A stretch of DNA of 64,000 nucleotides from assembly GCA_018672475.1 (NCBI GenBank), contig JABHFS010000120.1, positions 62,001-126,000 of the forward strand, in the 5' to 3' direction. The first letter of the stretch is position 1. The number at the start of each line of letters is the position of its first letter. The translations under genes were made by a program, and so were the position numbers. Positions 22,801 through 32,068 of the stretch are shown piece after piece. The notes under the pieces were generated by a model. It had not been told where the DNA came from and ran no database searches. It saw nothing but the letters and a program-made list of their open reading frames with translations. The DNA comes from Gemmatimonadota bacterium (lineage in GTDB: Bacteria > Latescibacterota > UBA2968 > UBA8231).

Positions 22801-23208
22801 CTATGCACTGCGCCGTGCGGTCTCAACACTTGCTACTTTAGGTAGATAATACTCGCTCATATAATGCTTCTTGCAATATCCCCGCGATGAATGTCTTCCA
22901 TCGCAATCTACCAGCTTGCAACTGGTCCGACCATAAACCCGTTCGCGCTCAGGAGTGAGCCGGCCATAGCGGCGTACCTGCTGATAGTGGCGAAAGCAAT
23001 ATCCCTTTGCGACCTGCCCTTCGCCGCAAATACCAACCCGACAATCTCCACTGCGCTTGTGATATTCCCGCTCTGGCGTCAGGCGACCATGCCGTCTAAC
23101 TTGCTGGTAGTGACGCGGACATAATCCAACAGTTCTCGCCTCTGCATCGCAATCTCCAGCTTCGCAGATCACCTGCCATTTACCTTTAATGATGTTTGGG
23201 CTGCCCAT
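22801..23208 (-). CDS. Small protein with three Cys/His (zinc-binding-like) repeats
   Basis: I do not recognise a named gene. From ATG 23206-23208, preceded by AAGGAG 10 nt upstream, the frame encodes 135 residues. The frame is open 78 codons further upstream, but that part looks non-coding. Three repeats each carry C-x4-C, then C-x2-H-Y: CEAGDC..GLCPRHYQQVRR, CRVGIC..GYCFRHYQQVRR and CKLVDC..GYCKKHYMSEY. The first two repeats share HYQQVRR(H/Y)GRLTPERE. The pattern resembles Cys/His motifs I recall beside HNH nucleases in phage-type proteins, but no His-Asn-His catalytic motif is present. A zinc-binding nucleic-acid or protein adaptor is a guess. Confidence 0.75.
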   Translation of the reverse strand: MGSPNIIKGKWQVICEAGDCDAEARTVGLCPRHYQQVRRHGRLTPEREYHKRSGDCRVGICGEGQVAKGYCFRHYQQVRRYGRLTPERERVYGRTSCKLVDCDGRHSSRGYCKKHYMSEYYLPKVASVETARRSA

Positions 23209-23319
23209 AAGACGAATTCTCCTTGAGATACACATCGATATTATTTCGTCTATATAACAAGCAACTATTATGCCACTTAAACTATATTGGCAATGCTGTA
23301 TTAAAACACCATCGATACA

Positions 23320-23332
23320 GGTGATAATCACC
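23320..23332. promoter_or_regulatory. Short perfect dyad upstream of the Cys/His-repeat gene
   Basis: GGTGATAATCACC is a perfect 13-bp dyad about 110 bp upstream of the start at 23208. It could be an operator for that gene. The rest of 23209-23464 contains no convincing gene. A dyad this short can occur by chance. Confidence 0.25.
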
Positions 23333-23464
23333 CAAACTGCGTCAAACCTCAACCACTTGTCGGATTTTTTAGACCCACCACTTCTCAAATATGAGACGCG
23401 CCTGCCATTACACCGCCTACTGGATGTGGCAATTGCAGGCACAGGCTATTCTTACAGCTCCGTA

Positions 23465-25879
23465 TCAATTATGATACTCGTATCTCATATTTGATGCTTC
23501 GCGATTTAAATCAAATTGCTTTAGACGACGATAAAAAGTCGCGCGACTCATCCCCATTAAATTTGCCGCTTTTTGTATATCGCCCTCTCCGCCCCTTAAT
23601 GCCTCTAAGTACAATTGGCGCTGGGCTTCGTCAGCTTGCTGTTGTGCCTGCTCGAAAGTGGTCATTGCCCTATCGTTCCCGTCTATATCATTGATAAAGG
23701 CGTTCAGGTGTGGGGGTAAATCTTCCACGGTAATGGTCCGCCCTTGAACCAATGCCACTGCATGCTCGACCGCATTTTCAAGTTCGCGCACATTTCCAGG
23801 CCAGTCGAACTGGCTCATCTTGTTTATGGTCGGCTCGTCGACCCCAACGACAACCTTTCCATTGCGTTCGGCAAAAATATGCACGAATCGCCGGATAAAG
23901 AGCGGAATATCCTCGCGACGTTCATTCAGAGCAGGTATCTCGATTGTAATCACATTAAGACGATAGAGCAGATCGCGACGAAAACGTCCTTCCGCTACAG
24001 CTTGCGGCAGATCCCTATTCGTCGCTGCAATCAACCGGCAGTTGATGGGAATCGTGCGATCCCCACCGACTCGCACAATCGCCTTTTCCTGTAACACACG
24101 CAGCAATTTAACTTGTACATCTGCCGGCATCTCACCAATCTCATCGAGGAACAGGGTGCCACCGCTTGCCAGTTCAAACTTGCCCAATCGCCCTTTTTTA
24201 CTCGCACCCGTAAATGCCCCTTCGACATAACCAAACAACTCGCTTTCGATCAAATCCCGCGGCAGGGCTGCACAATTGACAGCGAGAAAGGGGCCCTCGC
24301 TATAGGCACTCGCACTGTGAACAGCCTGGGCAAAAACCTCCTTGCCAGTTCCCGTCTCACCCTGGATAAGAATATTGGAGCTAGTACTGGCAGCAATACG
24401 GGCCAATTCGACCGTTTTATGCATGATGGCGCTCTGGCCAATAATATCTTCGAAGGAATACGTGCGCTGGACGCCGATCACCCGATTGACCAGACGGCCG
24501 ACTTCACCCATTTCGCGAAAGGTCAACACCGCACCGGCAGCACCGGTCGTTCCTTCCATAATCGGCTGTAGGTTGGCCATCGCCGCCACCTTACCAGATG
24601 CCGTATTGAGCGTCACGACCCGATTGCTAAACTGCCCGCCCGTGTCCAACCATTCGCGCAACGGAGGTTTATCCTCGACCAGTTCGTCAATATGAATTTG
24701 GGGCGTCTTTTTGGCTTCTACACCTAATATCCTTAAACCGACAGTGTTGATCTCTTCGACAAAACCATCACGATCAACTGCCAATAGTGCATCAGATATT
24801 GATTGTAGGAAGGCTTGTGAGCGACTGTAGAGCGCACGTAATTGACTGGCCTGATGTTTCTCTGTGCGCACTAATTCCTGCAACCGCCCCGTGAGGCGAA
24901 TATCCTCGATTTCAGCCGCGATCTGACTCGATAAGGCAAAAAGCATATCCAAATCATCAATGCTAAAAAGACGCCGCTCCGTGCCCAAAGGGACAATCTT
25001 GTCGAAAAGCGTTAGCGTCCCAACAACCCGTTCTTCCAACACCAACGGCACGCACGCCAACGATGACCCCATCGCCTGCGGATCACGGGACGCCCGGACG
25101 TCGTCAATCATGATCGGCTCACCCGATGCCGCCACATATTCGGCGATACGCTGCTCGTAAAGCAAATCGAAGGAGTTATCCGTTTCAGTCACAACCGTCG
25201 CCAATGCCAAGGTACCGTCTTCCACCAATAAACGTACAGCCGACCCTTTCGCCCGGAGAGCCTCAGCCGCCAAGGAGGCGATCAATTCTAACGACTCATC
25301 CAATCCCAAACCCGAGTTCATCGCCTGGCCCAACTCGTTTAAGGCCTGCAGCTCCCCCGTGCGGCGGTTCATATTCTCAAAAGTTTGTACCGCGCTGACC
25401 AACGTCCGGATACTACTACCAACTTCCCCTTCCAGCATCGCGATTTCCCCTGGAACAAAACAGCGGCCAGGTCTGCTTTGCAGGTTAAATACACCGGATA
25501 GATCTTCGCCATGACCAAAGGGGACGGCCACAACGCTATTGTCGGACGGTTCCTCACCGACAAGGAAAACCGCACGCGGATCCATCGCCATATGGGCGAC
25601 CTGTATCGTCTTGTTATGAAAAACGGCCAAACCGGAAATACCCTGACCGACCCGCAGACGCCCCCCCTTCACCGCCCCCTGACCGACACAGGCCTCGAGT
25701 AAGAGTTTGTCGGAACGTGGTTCGAGTAGGAAAATCGCACAAAGATCCGCATCAAAGCACTCGGAAATCAAACCCGCCATCGCGCCCAAGCTCTCCGACA
25801 ATGACCTGGGTTGGGCTATCAACTCAAGCGCAGCTGCCCAAAATTCAGCTCTTCCATTCAGCATATCAGCACTGGCCAT
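23465..25879 (-). CDS. Sigma-54-dependent transcriptional activator (GAF-GAF-PAS-AAA+-Fis)
   Basis: This enhancer-binding protein remodels RNA polymerase carrying sigma-54. The 804-residue protein has two N-terminal GAF-like sensor regions (about 20-160 and 185-335), a PAS-like region (about 360-465) and the AAA+ domain. Walker A GETGTGKE is near residue 506, the sigma-54 contact loop EGAFTGA near 550, and Walker B GGTLFLDEIGEMP follows. The C-terminal Fis-type helix-turn-helix contains AANLMGMSRATFYRRLKQF. ATG 25877-25879 is used; an upstream in-frame TTG at 25891 is also possible. No receiver domain is present, so the signal is probably a ligand or redox cue sensed by the GAF/PAS modules. 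Its target genes cannot be told from this window. Confidence 0.92.
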   Translation of the reverse strand: MASADMLNGRAEFWAAALELIAQPRSLSESLGAMAGLISECFDADLCAIFLLEPRSDKLLLEACVGQGAVKGGRLRVGQGISGLAVFHNKTIQVAHMAMDPRAVFLVGEEPSDNSVVAVPFGHGEDLSGVFNLQSRPGRCFVPGEIAMLEGEVGSSIRTLVSAVQTFENMNRRTGELQALNELGQAMNSGLGLDESLELIASLAAEALRAKGSAVRLLVEDGTLALATVVTETDNSFDLLYEQRIAEYVAASGEPIMIDDVRASRDPQAMGSSLACVPLVLEERVVGTLTLFDKIVPLGTERRLFSIDDLDMLFALSSQIAAEIEDIRLTGRLQELVRTEKHQASQLRALYSRSQAFLQSISDALLAVDRDGFVEEINTVGLRILGVEAKKTPQIHIDELVEDKPPLREWLDTGGQFSNRVVTLNTASGKVAAMANLQPIMEGTTGAAGAVLTFREMGEVGRLVNRVIGVQRTYSFEDIIGQSAIMHKTVELARIAASTSSNILIQGETGTGKEVFAQAVHSASAYSEGPFLAVNCAALPRDLIESELFGYVEGAFTGASKKGRLGKFELASGGTLFLDEIGEMPADVQVKLLRVLQEKAIVRVGGDRTIPINCRLIAATNRDLPQAVAEGRFRRDLLYRLNVITIEIPALNERREDIPLFIRRFVHIFAERNGKVVVGVDEPTINKMSQFDWPGNVRELENAVEHAVALVQGRTITVEDLPPHLNAFINDIDGNDRAMTTFEQAQQQADEAQRQLYLEALRGGEGDIQKAANLMGMSRATFYRRLKQFDLNREASNMRYEYHN

Positions 25880-25901
25880 ATTCGATCTCAACCGGAAATA
25901 C

Positions 25902-25938
25902 GAAACTCCCGGAAAGGCTTGGCCTTTCCGGGAGTTTC
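25902..25938 (-). terminator. Terminator-like hairpin after greA
   Basis: A perfect 17-bp stem (25902-25918 with 25922-25938) closes a 3-nt loop in the gap between greA and the sigma-54 activator, both on the reverse strand. There is no long U-run, so termination is inferred from stem strength and position. Confidence 0.65.
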
Positions 25939-25958
25939 ATAGTGAACTGACAAATCTC

Positions 25959-26429
25959 TCAGCGCGTTATTTTAATTATCTTATAATGCAGTTGGCCGGC
26001 GGGTATTTGAATTTCAACCTCTTCCCCCTCTTCGTGCCCCAATAGCCCCTTCCCGATCGGCGAAACCGTCGAGATCTTCCCCTCTTCAAAATCCGCTTCT
26101 TCCGGTGCCACAAGTGTATAGGTGAGCTGGCGTGGATTCTTGAGGTCCTCCAATTCAACCGTAGCGCCGATATAGACTTTGTCTTCCGGAATCGACTCGT
26201 GCTCGAGCAAACGGGCGCGGCTCAGTGTATCTTCGAGTTTGTCGATGCGCCCCTCGATAAAATGCAACCTTTCCTTTGCCGCTGCATACTCGGCATTTTC
26301 GGACAAATCGCCAAATTCCCGGGCAACCTTTAGGGACTTGCGAACCGTCGGCCGCTCGACCTCTTTGAGTTCTTTTAGTTCCCCCTGGAGCTTCTCGTAG
26401 CCGTCTCTCGAAAGATATACTTCACTCAT
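25959..26429 (-). CDS. greA: Transcription elongation factor GreA
   Basis: GreA stimulates transcript cleavage by backtracked RNA polymerase. The 156-residue protein has the N-terminal coiled coil with the tip motif EFGDLSENAEYAAAKE, which holds the catalytic acidic residues, and the C-terminal FKBP-like domain with SPIGKGLLGHEEGEEVEIQIPAG. ATG 26427-26429 with GAGG 6 nt upstream is chosen over an in-frame TTG at 26441. It is transcribed from its own promoter and followed by a strong hairpin. Its leader contains a terminator-like element, described separately. Confidence 0.96.
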   Translation of the reverse strand: MSEVYLSRDGYEKLQGELKELKEVERPTVRKSLKVAREFGDLSENAEYAAAKERLHFIEGRIDKLEDTLSRARLLEHESIPEDKVYIGATVELEDLKNPRQLTYTLVAPEEADFEEGKISTVSPIGKGLLGHEEGEEVEIQIPAGQLHYKIIKITR

Positions 26430-26471
26430 TGCCAACCTCAAACGGAGAAGAATAAAGCGCTTAACCTACAG

Positions 26472-26500
26472 AAAAAGCGGAAGCGACCAACCGCTTCCGC
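26472..26500 (-). terminator. Terminator-like hairpin in the greA 5' leader
   Basis: On the reverse strand a 9-bp perfect stem (26492-26500 with 26477-26485, 6-nt loop) is followed by five U residues (26472-26476). It lies 12 nt after the predicted greA start site and before the Shine-Dalgarno. The gene on the other side (sbcD) is divergent, so it is not the 3' terminator of another gene. Premature termination would give an RNA of about 40 nt. E. coli greA has a comparable leader terminator that yields the GraL RNAs. Confidence 0.7.
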
Positions 26501-26518
26501 TACCTAAACTCTACCTGC

Positions 26519-26547
26519 AATATACTACACTCAACTATTAGATGCAA
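26519..26547 (-). promoter_or_regulatory. greA sigma70-type promoter
   Basis: The reverse strand carries TTGCAT (26542-26547), a 17-bp spacer and TATATT (26519-26524), five of six matches in the -10. The start site is predicted near 26512, giving a leader of about 80 nt. Confidence 0.65.
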
Positions 26548-26654
26548 GCATAACAACACCTGTGCAACCCTTTAGTAAATGGGGATTCCCCTAGTTCATC
26601 ACTATCTTTATATTATAGCGGTCTCCCCCTCTTTAGCCTCTTCTTTCGCGAATT

Positions 26655-27926
26655 ATGGCACTAAACCTACTCCATTTCGCCGATCTCCATTTAGGCGTCG
26701 AAAACTACGGGCGTATAGACCCGGGTACCGGTCTGCATTCTCGAGTCCGGGATTTCGCCGCCAGTTTGGCAACCGCTTTTGACTTCGCAATCGAGGAAGA
26801 AATTGACCTCGTGCTATTCGCAGGTGACATGTACAAAACCTGCGATCCGACACCAACCCATCAACGCGAATTCGCCCTGCAACTCCACCGCCTGCAAGAA
26901 GCGCGCATCCCGATTGTATTGATCGTGGGCAACCACGATGCCCCGGTCGCCTTCGGCAAAGCAACCTCAATCGACATCTTCAGTGACTTGCAACTGGCCG
27001 GAACCCATGTAGTCCGCCGTCCGGAGATCCTGCGAGTAGAAACGGCGAATGGTCCAGTGCAAATCGCAGGGCTGCCCTGGCCGACACGCAATATACTGCG
27101 CACCCATGACGAATACCGCGAACTACCGCAAGAAGAGATCACCGCGGCGATACAGGAAATCTGCGCTGCCCAGATCGACGAGTTCGCCCGCCAACTCGAT
27201 CCAGCCGTGCCGGCCGTGCTCGCCGGCCATCTTGCGGCCGCCGACGCCGTATTCTCCGGTTCTGAACGCACCGCCATCATCGGCCACGACCCCATCCTGT
27301 TGACCAGTACACTCGCCAACCCATCCTACGATTACATAGCCCTGGGCCATATCCATAAATACCAAGACCTCAATAGGGGCCAGGATCCGCCCGTAGTCTA
27401 TTCGGGTAGCCTGGAACGTATTGACTTCGGTGAGGAGAAGGAAGACAAGGGCTTCTGCCTAGTTCATATCGAGGACGCCCCAGATATGCCGAGGGGCCGC
27501 GCGACGACCTTTGAATTCGTCCCCGTCCCGGCCCGGCGTTTCACGACGATCCGCTTGCAGGTCGGCGAGGGCGAGGATGCCACCGAACGCATCGTCGCCG
27601 CCTGCGCCGATATCGACCTCACCAACGCGGTCGTCCGCGTCCTCTATGACCTGCCCGCAGGCTATGCCGTTCCCATCGACTTGCAACAAGTGCGCCAAGC
27701 GCTAGCTGCAGCTTATCACATCGCCTCTATCCAACCCCAATTCGCAACGGTCGAACGCCAGCGACGAGCGGAGATCACCGAGGACCTCGGACTCGGCGAG
27801 GCCCTTGACCGCTATATCGACAATAGCGCAGACTTGCAAGAGCACCGGCAGGAACTCAAGAATTATGCGCTGCAACTCGAGCGCGAACTCGACCTCGGCG
27901 AGGCGACAGAGGCCAACGACGTATGA
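26655..27926 (+). CDS. sbcD: DNA repair exonuclease SbcD (Mre11 family)
   Basis: SbcD is the nuclease subunit of the SbcCD complex, which opens hairpins and processes DNA ends. The 423-residue protein has the metallophosphatase motifs in order: FADLHLG, GDMYK, GNHDAP, AGHLA and ALGHIHKY. These supply the two-metal ligands. It overlaps sbcC by 4 bp (ATGA), so translation is coupled. The -10-like TATATTAT upstream suggests an independent promoter divergent from greA. Confidence 0.95.
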   Translation: MALNLLHFADLHLGVENYGRIDPGTGLHSRVRDFAASLATAFDFAIEEEIDLVLFAGDMYKTCDPTPTHQREFALQLHRLQEARIPIVLIVGNHDAPVAFGKATSIDIFSDLQLAGTHVVRRPEILRVETANGPVQIAGLPWPTRNILRTHDEYRELPQEEITAAIQEICAAQIDEFARQLDPAVPAVLAGHLAAADAVFSGSERTAIIGHDPILLTSTLANPSYDYIALGHIHKYQDLNRGQDPPVVYSGSLERIDFGEEKEDKGFCLVHIEDAPDMPRGRATTFEFVPVPARRFTTIRLQVGEGEDATERIVAACADIDLTNAVVRVLYDLPAGYAVPIDLQQVRQALAAAYHIASIQPQFATVERQRRAEITEDLGLGEALDRYIDNSADLQEHRQELKNYALQLERELDLGEATEANDV

Positions 27927-30900
27927 TCCCGCTCACCCTATCCCTGCGCAACTTCCTCAGCTATGGAGAAGGAGTCCCCCCGCTCGACTTCACCCAGTTT
28001 CGCATCGCCTGCCTAACCGGCGACAATGGCCACGGAAAATCCGCGTTACTCGACGGGATCACCTATGCGCTCTGGGGCGAAGCGCGCAAACACCAGGGGG
28101 AACGCAAAGCCGACGAGGGCCTGTGCCGCATCGGCGCCAGCGAGATGCGGGTCGAATTCGATTTTTCCCTCGACGACGACCACTACCGGGTCATCCGCAG
28201 TTGGCGGCGGACCAAGCGGGGCATCCCGAACCTGGAGCTGCAGATATCGGATGGTGACCTCTTCCGCACCCTCAGCGAAGGCCAAGGCGTCGTCCGCACC
28301 CAGGGACGCATCAACCAGCTACTGGCCATGGACTACAACACTTTCGTCAACTCCGCCTTTATAGTTCAGGGTAGGGCCGACGAATTCACCCAGAAAAATG
28401 CCAGACAGCGCAAAGAAATCCTCGGTCAGATCCTCGGTTTGGGACGCTATGACCAACTGCAAAGCATGGCCCGTGTCCACTACCAGAAACACAACCAGCA
28501 AAGCATCAGCCACCGGAGCCGCCTCGCGGAACTCGACGCCGAATTGGCCGGACGCGACACGTACGAAACCGAACTGCGAACAGCGAACGAGCGCTTGCAA
28601 ACCCTCAACGGCACCCTTGCAGGGCTCGAGAAAACACAGAGCAAACTGGACGAACAACGCTTACAACAAGCGCAAGTCCGACAGCAACTGGCCGAAATCG
28701 CCCGCGAGAAGGAACGCAGTAGCGAGCGGGCACAGCAAGTTGGCAAGGAACTCGAATACCTGCGAGACCAGCAACGCAAAGACCGCGAGATACTCGATGC
28801 CGCCGATGCCATCGAAAAGGATTTTGCGACGCACAACGCACTCCGCACCCAGGTCGGGCGCCTCGAACAAAAAGTGCAGGCCCGCGGCCAATTGAACACG
28901 CGGCACTCAGAATTACAAGAGTCCATCGGCCGAGCCCGTCGGGACGTGGAGAAAAGGCAGGAGAAATGGGCAGCCATACTCGTTGAAAGGCAACGACAAC
29001 TCGATGAGTTAAAGACCCTGTTGGAACAGGAACAAACCATCGTCGTCCGCTACGCGCAATTCAAGGCAACCAACGAACAGGATCAAGCGCTTGAGCAAGG
29101 GCGCATCCGCCACGAAGCCCTGTTACACGAACGCAGCCAGCTCGAGCACGCGATATCTCTTGAGGAGCAAAACCGCAAGCACCAATTGCAGACACTGACA
29201 TCGGACTTGGAAAAACTGCGGCGGGCGATACGCGAAGCCGGAGACCTCGAACGCAATAACCTGCGACTGAAGACGCGCCTAGTCGAATTGGAAGACAAGG
29301 TCGCCAAACGAGACGGCCTCAAAGAGGAAGGCAGCACCCTCAATACGCAAATTGCCGAACGCCGCCAGCAACTGCGCGCGGAGGAAGAAGGCCTGGCCAA
29401 TGAACGACAGCAGGCCGCCGGACACTTAGACTCGGACGCCGCACAATGCCCTTTATGCGGAAGCTCACTCGATGAAGAACACCGCGCCCGGGTAGAAAAC
29501 GAACTTGCCCAACGAGAAGAGAAACACAAGGAGCAGATCACCGAGCTGCAAAAAAACATCGCCGACCTCGAAGAGCAAGTGCATAAGATGAGGGAGCACT
29601 ATCAGGCCCTTGAAGAGGAAACGGCCCCCCTGCAACAACTCCACCGGGATCTTGCCGAAGGAGCCGCCCGACAAAAACAACTGCAAGAACACAGCGTCGA
29701 AGAAGAATCGTTGGCAGCGCAAGTTGCGACCATTGAACGCGCGTTCGACGAAGGAACCTACACCCTCGCCGAACGCGAACGCCTGCTGAAGTTAGCAGGA
29801 GAAATGGCGCAATTAGGCTATAGCGCACAAGAGCATTCTGCCCAGCGCGAAAAACTCGCCGAATTGCGCCCCGTAGAGACCGAGCACCCCCGCCTGCAAG
29901 ACGCGCGCGACCAGGCCGACCGCTTAGCCAGGGAGCAGATCGAAGCCCAGGAGAAACGGGACCTCGCCGCCAGCTACCTCGCCGAATCTCGTTATGCCCA
30001 GGAAGAACAAGAGCAGTTGCGGGATATAGACCGGCAGATCGCCACTCTCGGTTACGACGAAACCGAGCACCGGCAACTGCGCCTACAACTCGACGACCTG
30101 CTCGACAGCGTGACGAAGTTCGAACGCCTGCAAAATGCCCAGCGCCGCCGGGATTCGATCAACGAATCGCTCGCTCGTTATGAAGGCGAAGCCACGACGC
30201 TCGCACAGCAACTAAGGGAAACCGAGCAAAGCGAGCAGGAATTGAGTAAACGCGATAGCGAGCTGGTGGACATCGATAAAAAACTGGAGGAAAACCAGTC
30301 CCAACTCGAAAGGCTCCGCAAGGAAAGGGATGAACTACTGCAACAGCAAGGGGCCCTAAAGACACTGTGCGCCCGCGGTGTCGAGTGGGCTCGAGAACGC
30401 GATAAACTGCGGGAAGAGCTCAAAGACGTCCAGCAACAGATCTGGATCTATCAACGGCTCGATGAGGCCTTCGGTAAAGACGGGATCCAGGCGCTGATCA
30501 TCGAAAACGCGGTGCCGCAAATCGAGAAAGAGGCCAACGCCATTCTCTCGCAATTGACCGACAACCGTATCCAAATCTCCTTTGAGTCGCTGCGCGACCT
30601 TAAAAAGGGCGGCACCCGCGAAACCCTTGATGTCAAGATCTCCGACGAGATCGGCGAGCGCTCCTACCATCTCTACTCGGGTGGCGAAGCATTCCGCACC
30701 GATTTCGCCCTGCGCATCGCGCTTTCCAAGGTCCTGGCCATGCGCTCGGGCACCCGCCTTCGCACCCTCTTTATCGACGAAGGTTTTGGCACCCAGGACC
30801 AACAAGGCCTCGAACAACTCGTCGAGGCGATCCAAATTATCAGCCGCAATTTCGACAAAGTCCTCGTCGTCACCCATTTGGAACAGCTAAAAGCCGCCTT

Positions 30901-30970
30901 TCCGGTACAGATCGAAGTGACCAAGCATCCGGATCTCGGCTCGCGTTTCGAGATTATGCAACACGGTTGA
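27923..30970 (+). CDS. sbcC: Exonuclease subunit SbcC (Rad50-like ATPase)
   Basis: SbcC is the SMC-like ATPase partner of SbcD. The 1015-residue protein begins with Walker A GDNGHGKSALLDGITYALWG at about residues 33-52. Two long coiled-coil arms flank a zinc hook CPLC (Cys509 and Cys512), which dimerises through a shared zinc ion. The C-terminus has the signature LYSGGEAFR and Walker B LRTLFIDEGFG with the D-loop. Several long frames on the opposite strand here are shadows of its repetitive coiled-coil codons. Confidence 0.96.
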   Translation: MIPLTLSLRNFLSYGEGVPPLDFTQFRIACLTGDNGHGKSALLDGITYALWGEARKHQGERKADEGLCRIGASEMRVEFDFSLDDDHYRVIRSWRRTKRGIPNLELQISDGDLFRTLSEGQGVVRTQGRINQLLAMDYNTFVNSAFIVQGRADEFTQKNARQRKEILGQILGLGRYDQLQSMARVHYQKHNQQSISHRSRLAELDAELAGRDTYETELRTANERLQTLNGTLAGLEKTQSKLDEQRLQQAQVRQQLAEIAREKERSSERAQQVGKELEYLRDQQRKDREILDAADAIEKDFATHNALRTQVGRLEQKVQARGQLNTRHSELQESIGRARRDVEKRQEKWAAILVERQRQLDELKTLLEQEQTIVVRYAQFKATNEQDQALEQGRIRHEALLHERSQLEHAISLEEQNRKHQLQTLTSDLEKLRRAIREAGDLERNNLRLKTRLVELEDKVAKRDGLKEEGSTLNTQIAERRQQLRAEEEGLANERQQAAGHLDSDAAQCPLCGSSLDEEHRARVENELAQREEKHKEQITELQKNIADLEEQVHKMREHYQALEEETAPLQQLHRDLAEGAARQKQLQEHSVEEESLAAQVATIERAFDEGTYTLAERERLLKLAGEMAQLGYSAQEHSAQREKLAELRPVETEHPRLQDARDQADRLAREQIEAQEKRDLAASYLAESRYAQEEQEQLRDIDRQIATLGYDETEHRQLRLQLDDLLDSVTKFERLQNAQRRRDSINESLARYEGEATTLAQQLRETEQSEQELSKRDSELVDIDKKLEENQSQLERLRKERDELLQQQGALKTLCARGVEWARERDKLREELKDVQQQIWIYQRLDEAFGKDGIQALIIENAVPQIEKEANAILSQLTDNRIQISFESLRDLKKGGTRETLDVKISDEIGERSYHLYSGGEAFRTDFALRIALSKVLAMRSGTRLRTLFIDEGFGTQDQQGLEQLVEAIQIISRNFDKVLVVTHLEQLKAAFPVQIEVTKHPDLGSRFEIMQHG

Positions 30971-31084
30971 GGGCAAGTCCCACATACGACGCGCAAATTA
31001 TATAGGGCGAACGACAAACCATTCCCCGCGAAATACGCACCTCGGCCCCCATGCAAACCATCACAGATATTGAGCCCGCTCAAA

Positions 31085-32068
31085 ATGACCTTACCTACTG
31101 ACAGCATCAACGACGAATACAGAGCCGCCCGCACAGAAGCCGCCCTGCGTGACGCCTCGCATTGGGGACGCCTATGCATCCGCGGCGCCGACCATCTCGA
31201 TTTTCTTCATCGCATGACCACGAACAGCTTCAATGGCCTGGAAACGGGCCAGGGGTGTGAAGCGGTCTTTATCGAACAGCGGGCGCGCATAATCGACTTA
31301 GGCGTCTTTTATCGCGGCACCGAGAGCACATTGCTATTACTCAACCCGCAATCTAGAGAAGAGATCCCCATCTGGCTGGATCGTTTTATTTTCGCTGAGG
31401 CCATCGAATTTGAAGATGTCACGGATAAAACGGCGATGCTGGAGTGCTGTGGACCGCATATGGCCAAGTTACTGCAACAGACCCTTTCGCTCGATCTCGA
31501 CCAACACCAAGACGGCCACCTGATCGATGTACCGACAAACGACACATTGTGGTTGGCCCGCACCGATTGGGACGGTCATCCCGGTTTGCGCGCAATCGGC
31601 CCTCCGGAAACGATTGCCGATATGCGGGAGAAACTCATTGCCGCCGGCGCGCTGCAAATGACGGAGGCGACTTGGGAAATCCTGCGCATCGAACAGGGCA
31701 TGCCCGTGATCGGCCGAGAATTAACCGACTCCTACAACCCCTGGGAAGCCGGCTTGGGCCGCGCGATTCATATGGACAAGGGCTGTTATATCGGCCAGGA
31801 AGTCATCGCCCGCCTGGATACCTATGATAAAATAAAACAGCATTTAGTGGGTTTGTTGCTACAAGAAAATGACCTGCCCACTTCCGGCCAAGCGTTAAAC
31901 GACGGCCAGCGCGAAGTCGGTCACATCACCTCGACCGTACATTCACCCGCCCTCGGGCCGATCGCACTAGCCTATGTACGACGGAACGCGTGTGCCCCTG
32001 GCACCGTGCTTACATCAAACGGAGCACAGGCCACTGTCGTCTCCCTGCCCTTTGCCCGCGCCTCATGA
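31085..32068 (+). CDS. ygfZ: YgfZ/GcvT-like folate-binding protein
   Basis: YgfZ proteins use tetrahydrofolate and help maintain Fe-S enzymes. The 327-residue product is related to the glycine-cleavage T-protein. Near the middle it carries the YgfZ signature KGCYIGQEVIAR, with the conserved Cys, preceded by LGRAIHMD. The N-terminal part LCIRGADHLDFLHRMTTNSF matches the aminomethyltransferase fold. No gcvH or gcvP lies nearby. An upstream in-frame TTG (31070) is an alternative start. The stop overlaps the next start (ATGA at 32065-32068). Confidence 0.85.
   Translation: MTLPTDSINDEYRAARTEAALRDASHWGRLCIRGADHLDFLHRMTTNSFNGLETGQGCEAVFIEQRARIIDLGVFYRGTESTLLLLNPQSREEIPIWLDRFIFAEAIEFEDVTDKTAMLECCGPHMAKLLQQTLSLDLDQHQDGHLIDVPTNDTLWLARTDWDGHPGLRAIGPPETIADMREKLIAAGALQMTEATWEILRIEQGMPVIGRELTDSYNPWEAGLGRAIHMDKGCYIGQEVIARLDTYDKIKQHLVGLLLQENDLPTSGQALNDGQREVGHITSTVHSPALGPIALAYVRRNACAPGTVLTSNGAQATVVSLPFARAS

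Noticed and set aside
28480..29040. Long minus-strand frames opposite sbcC
   Set aside because: Ser/Cys/Arg-rich shadow translations caused by biased codon use in the coiled-coil gene.
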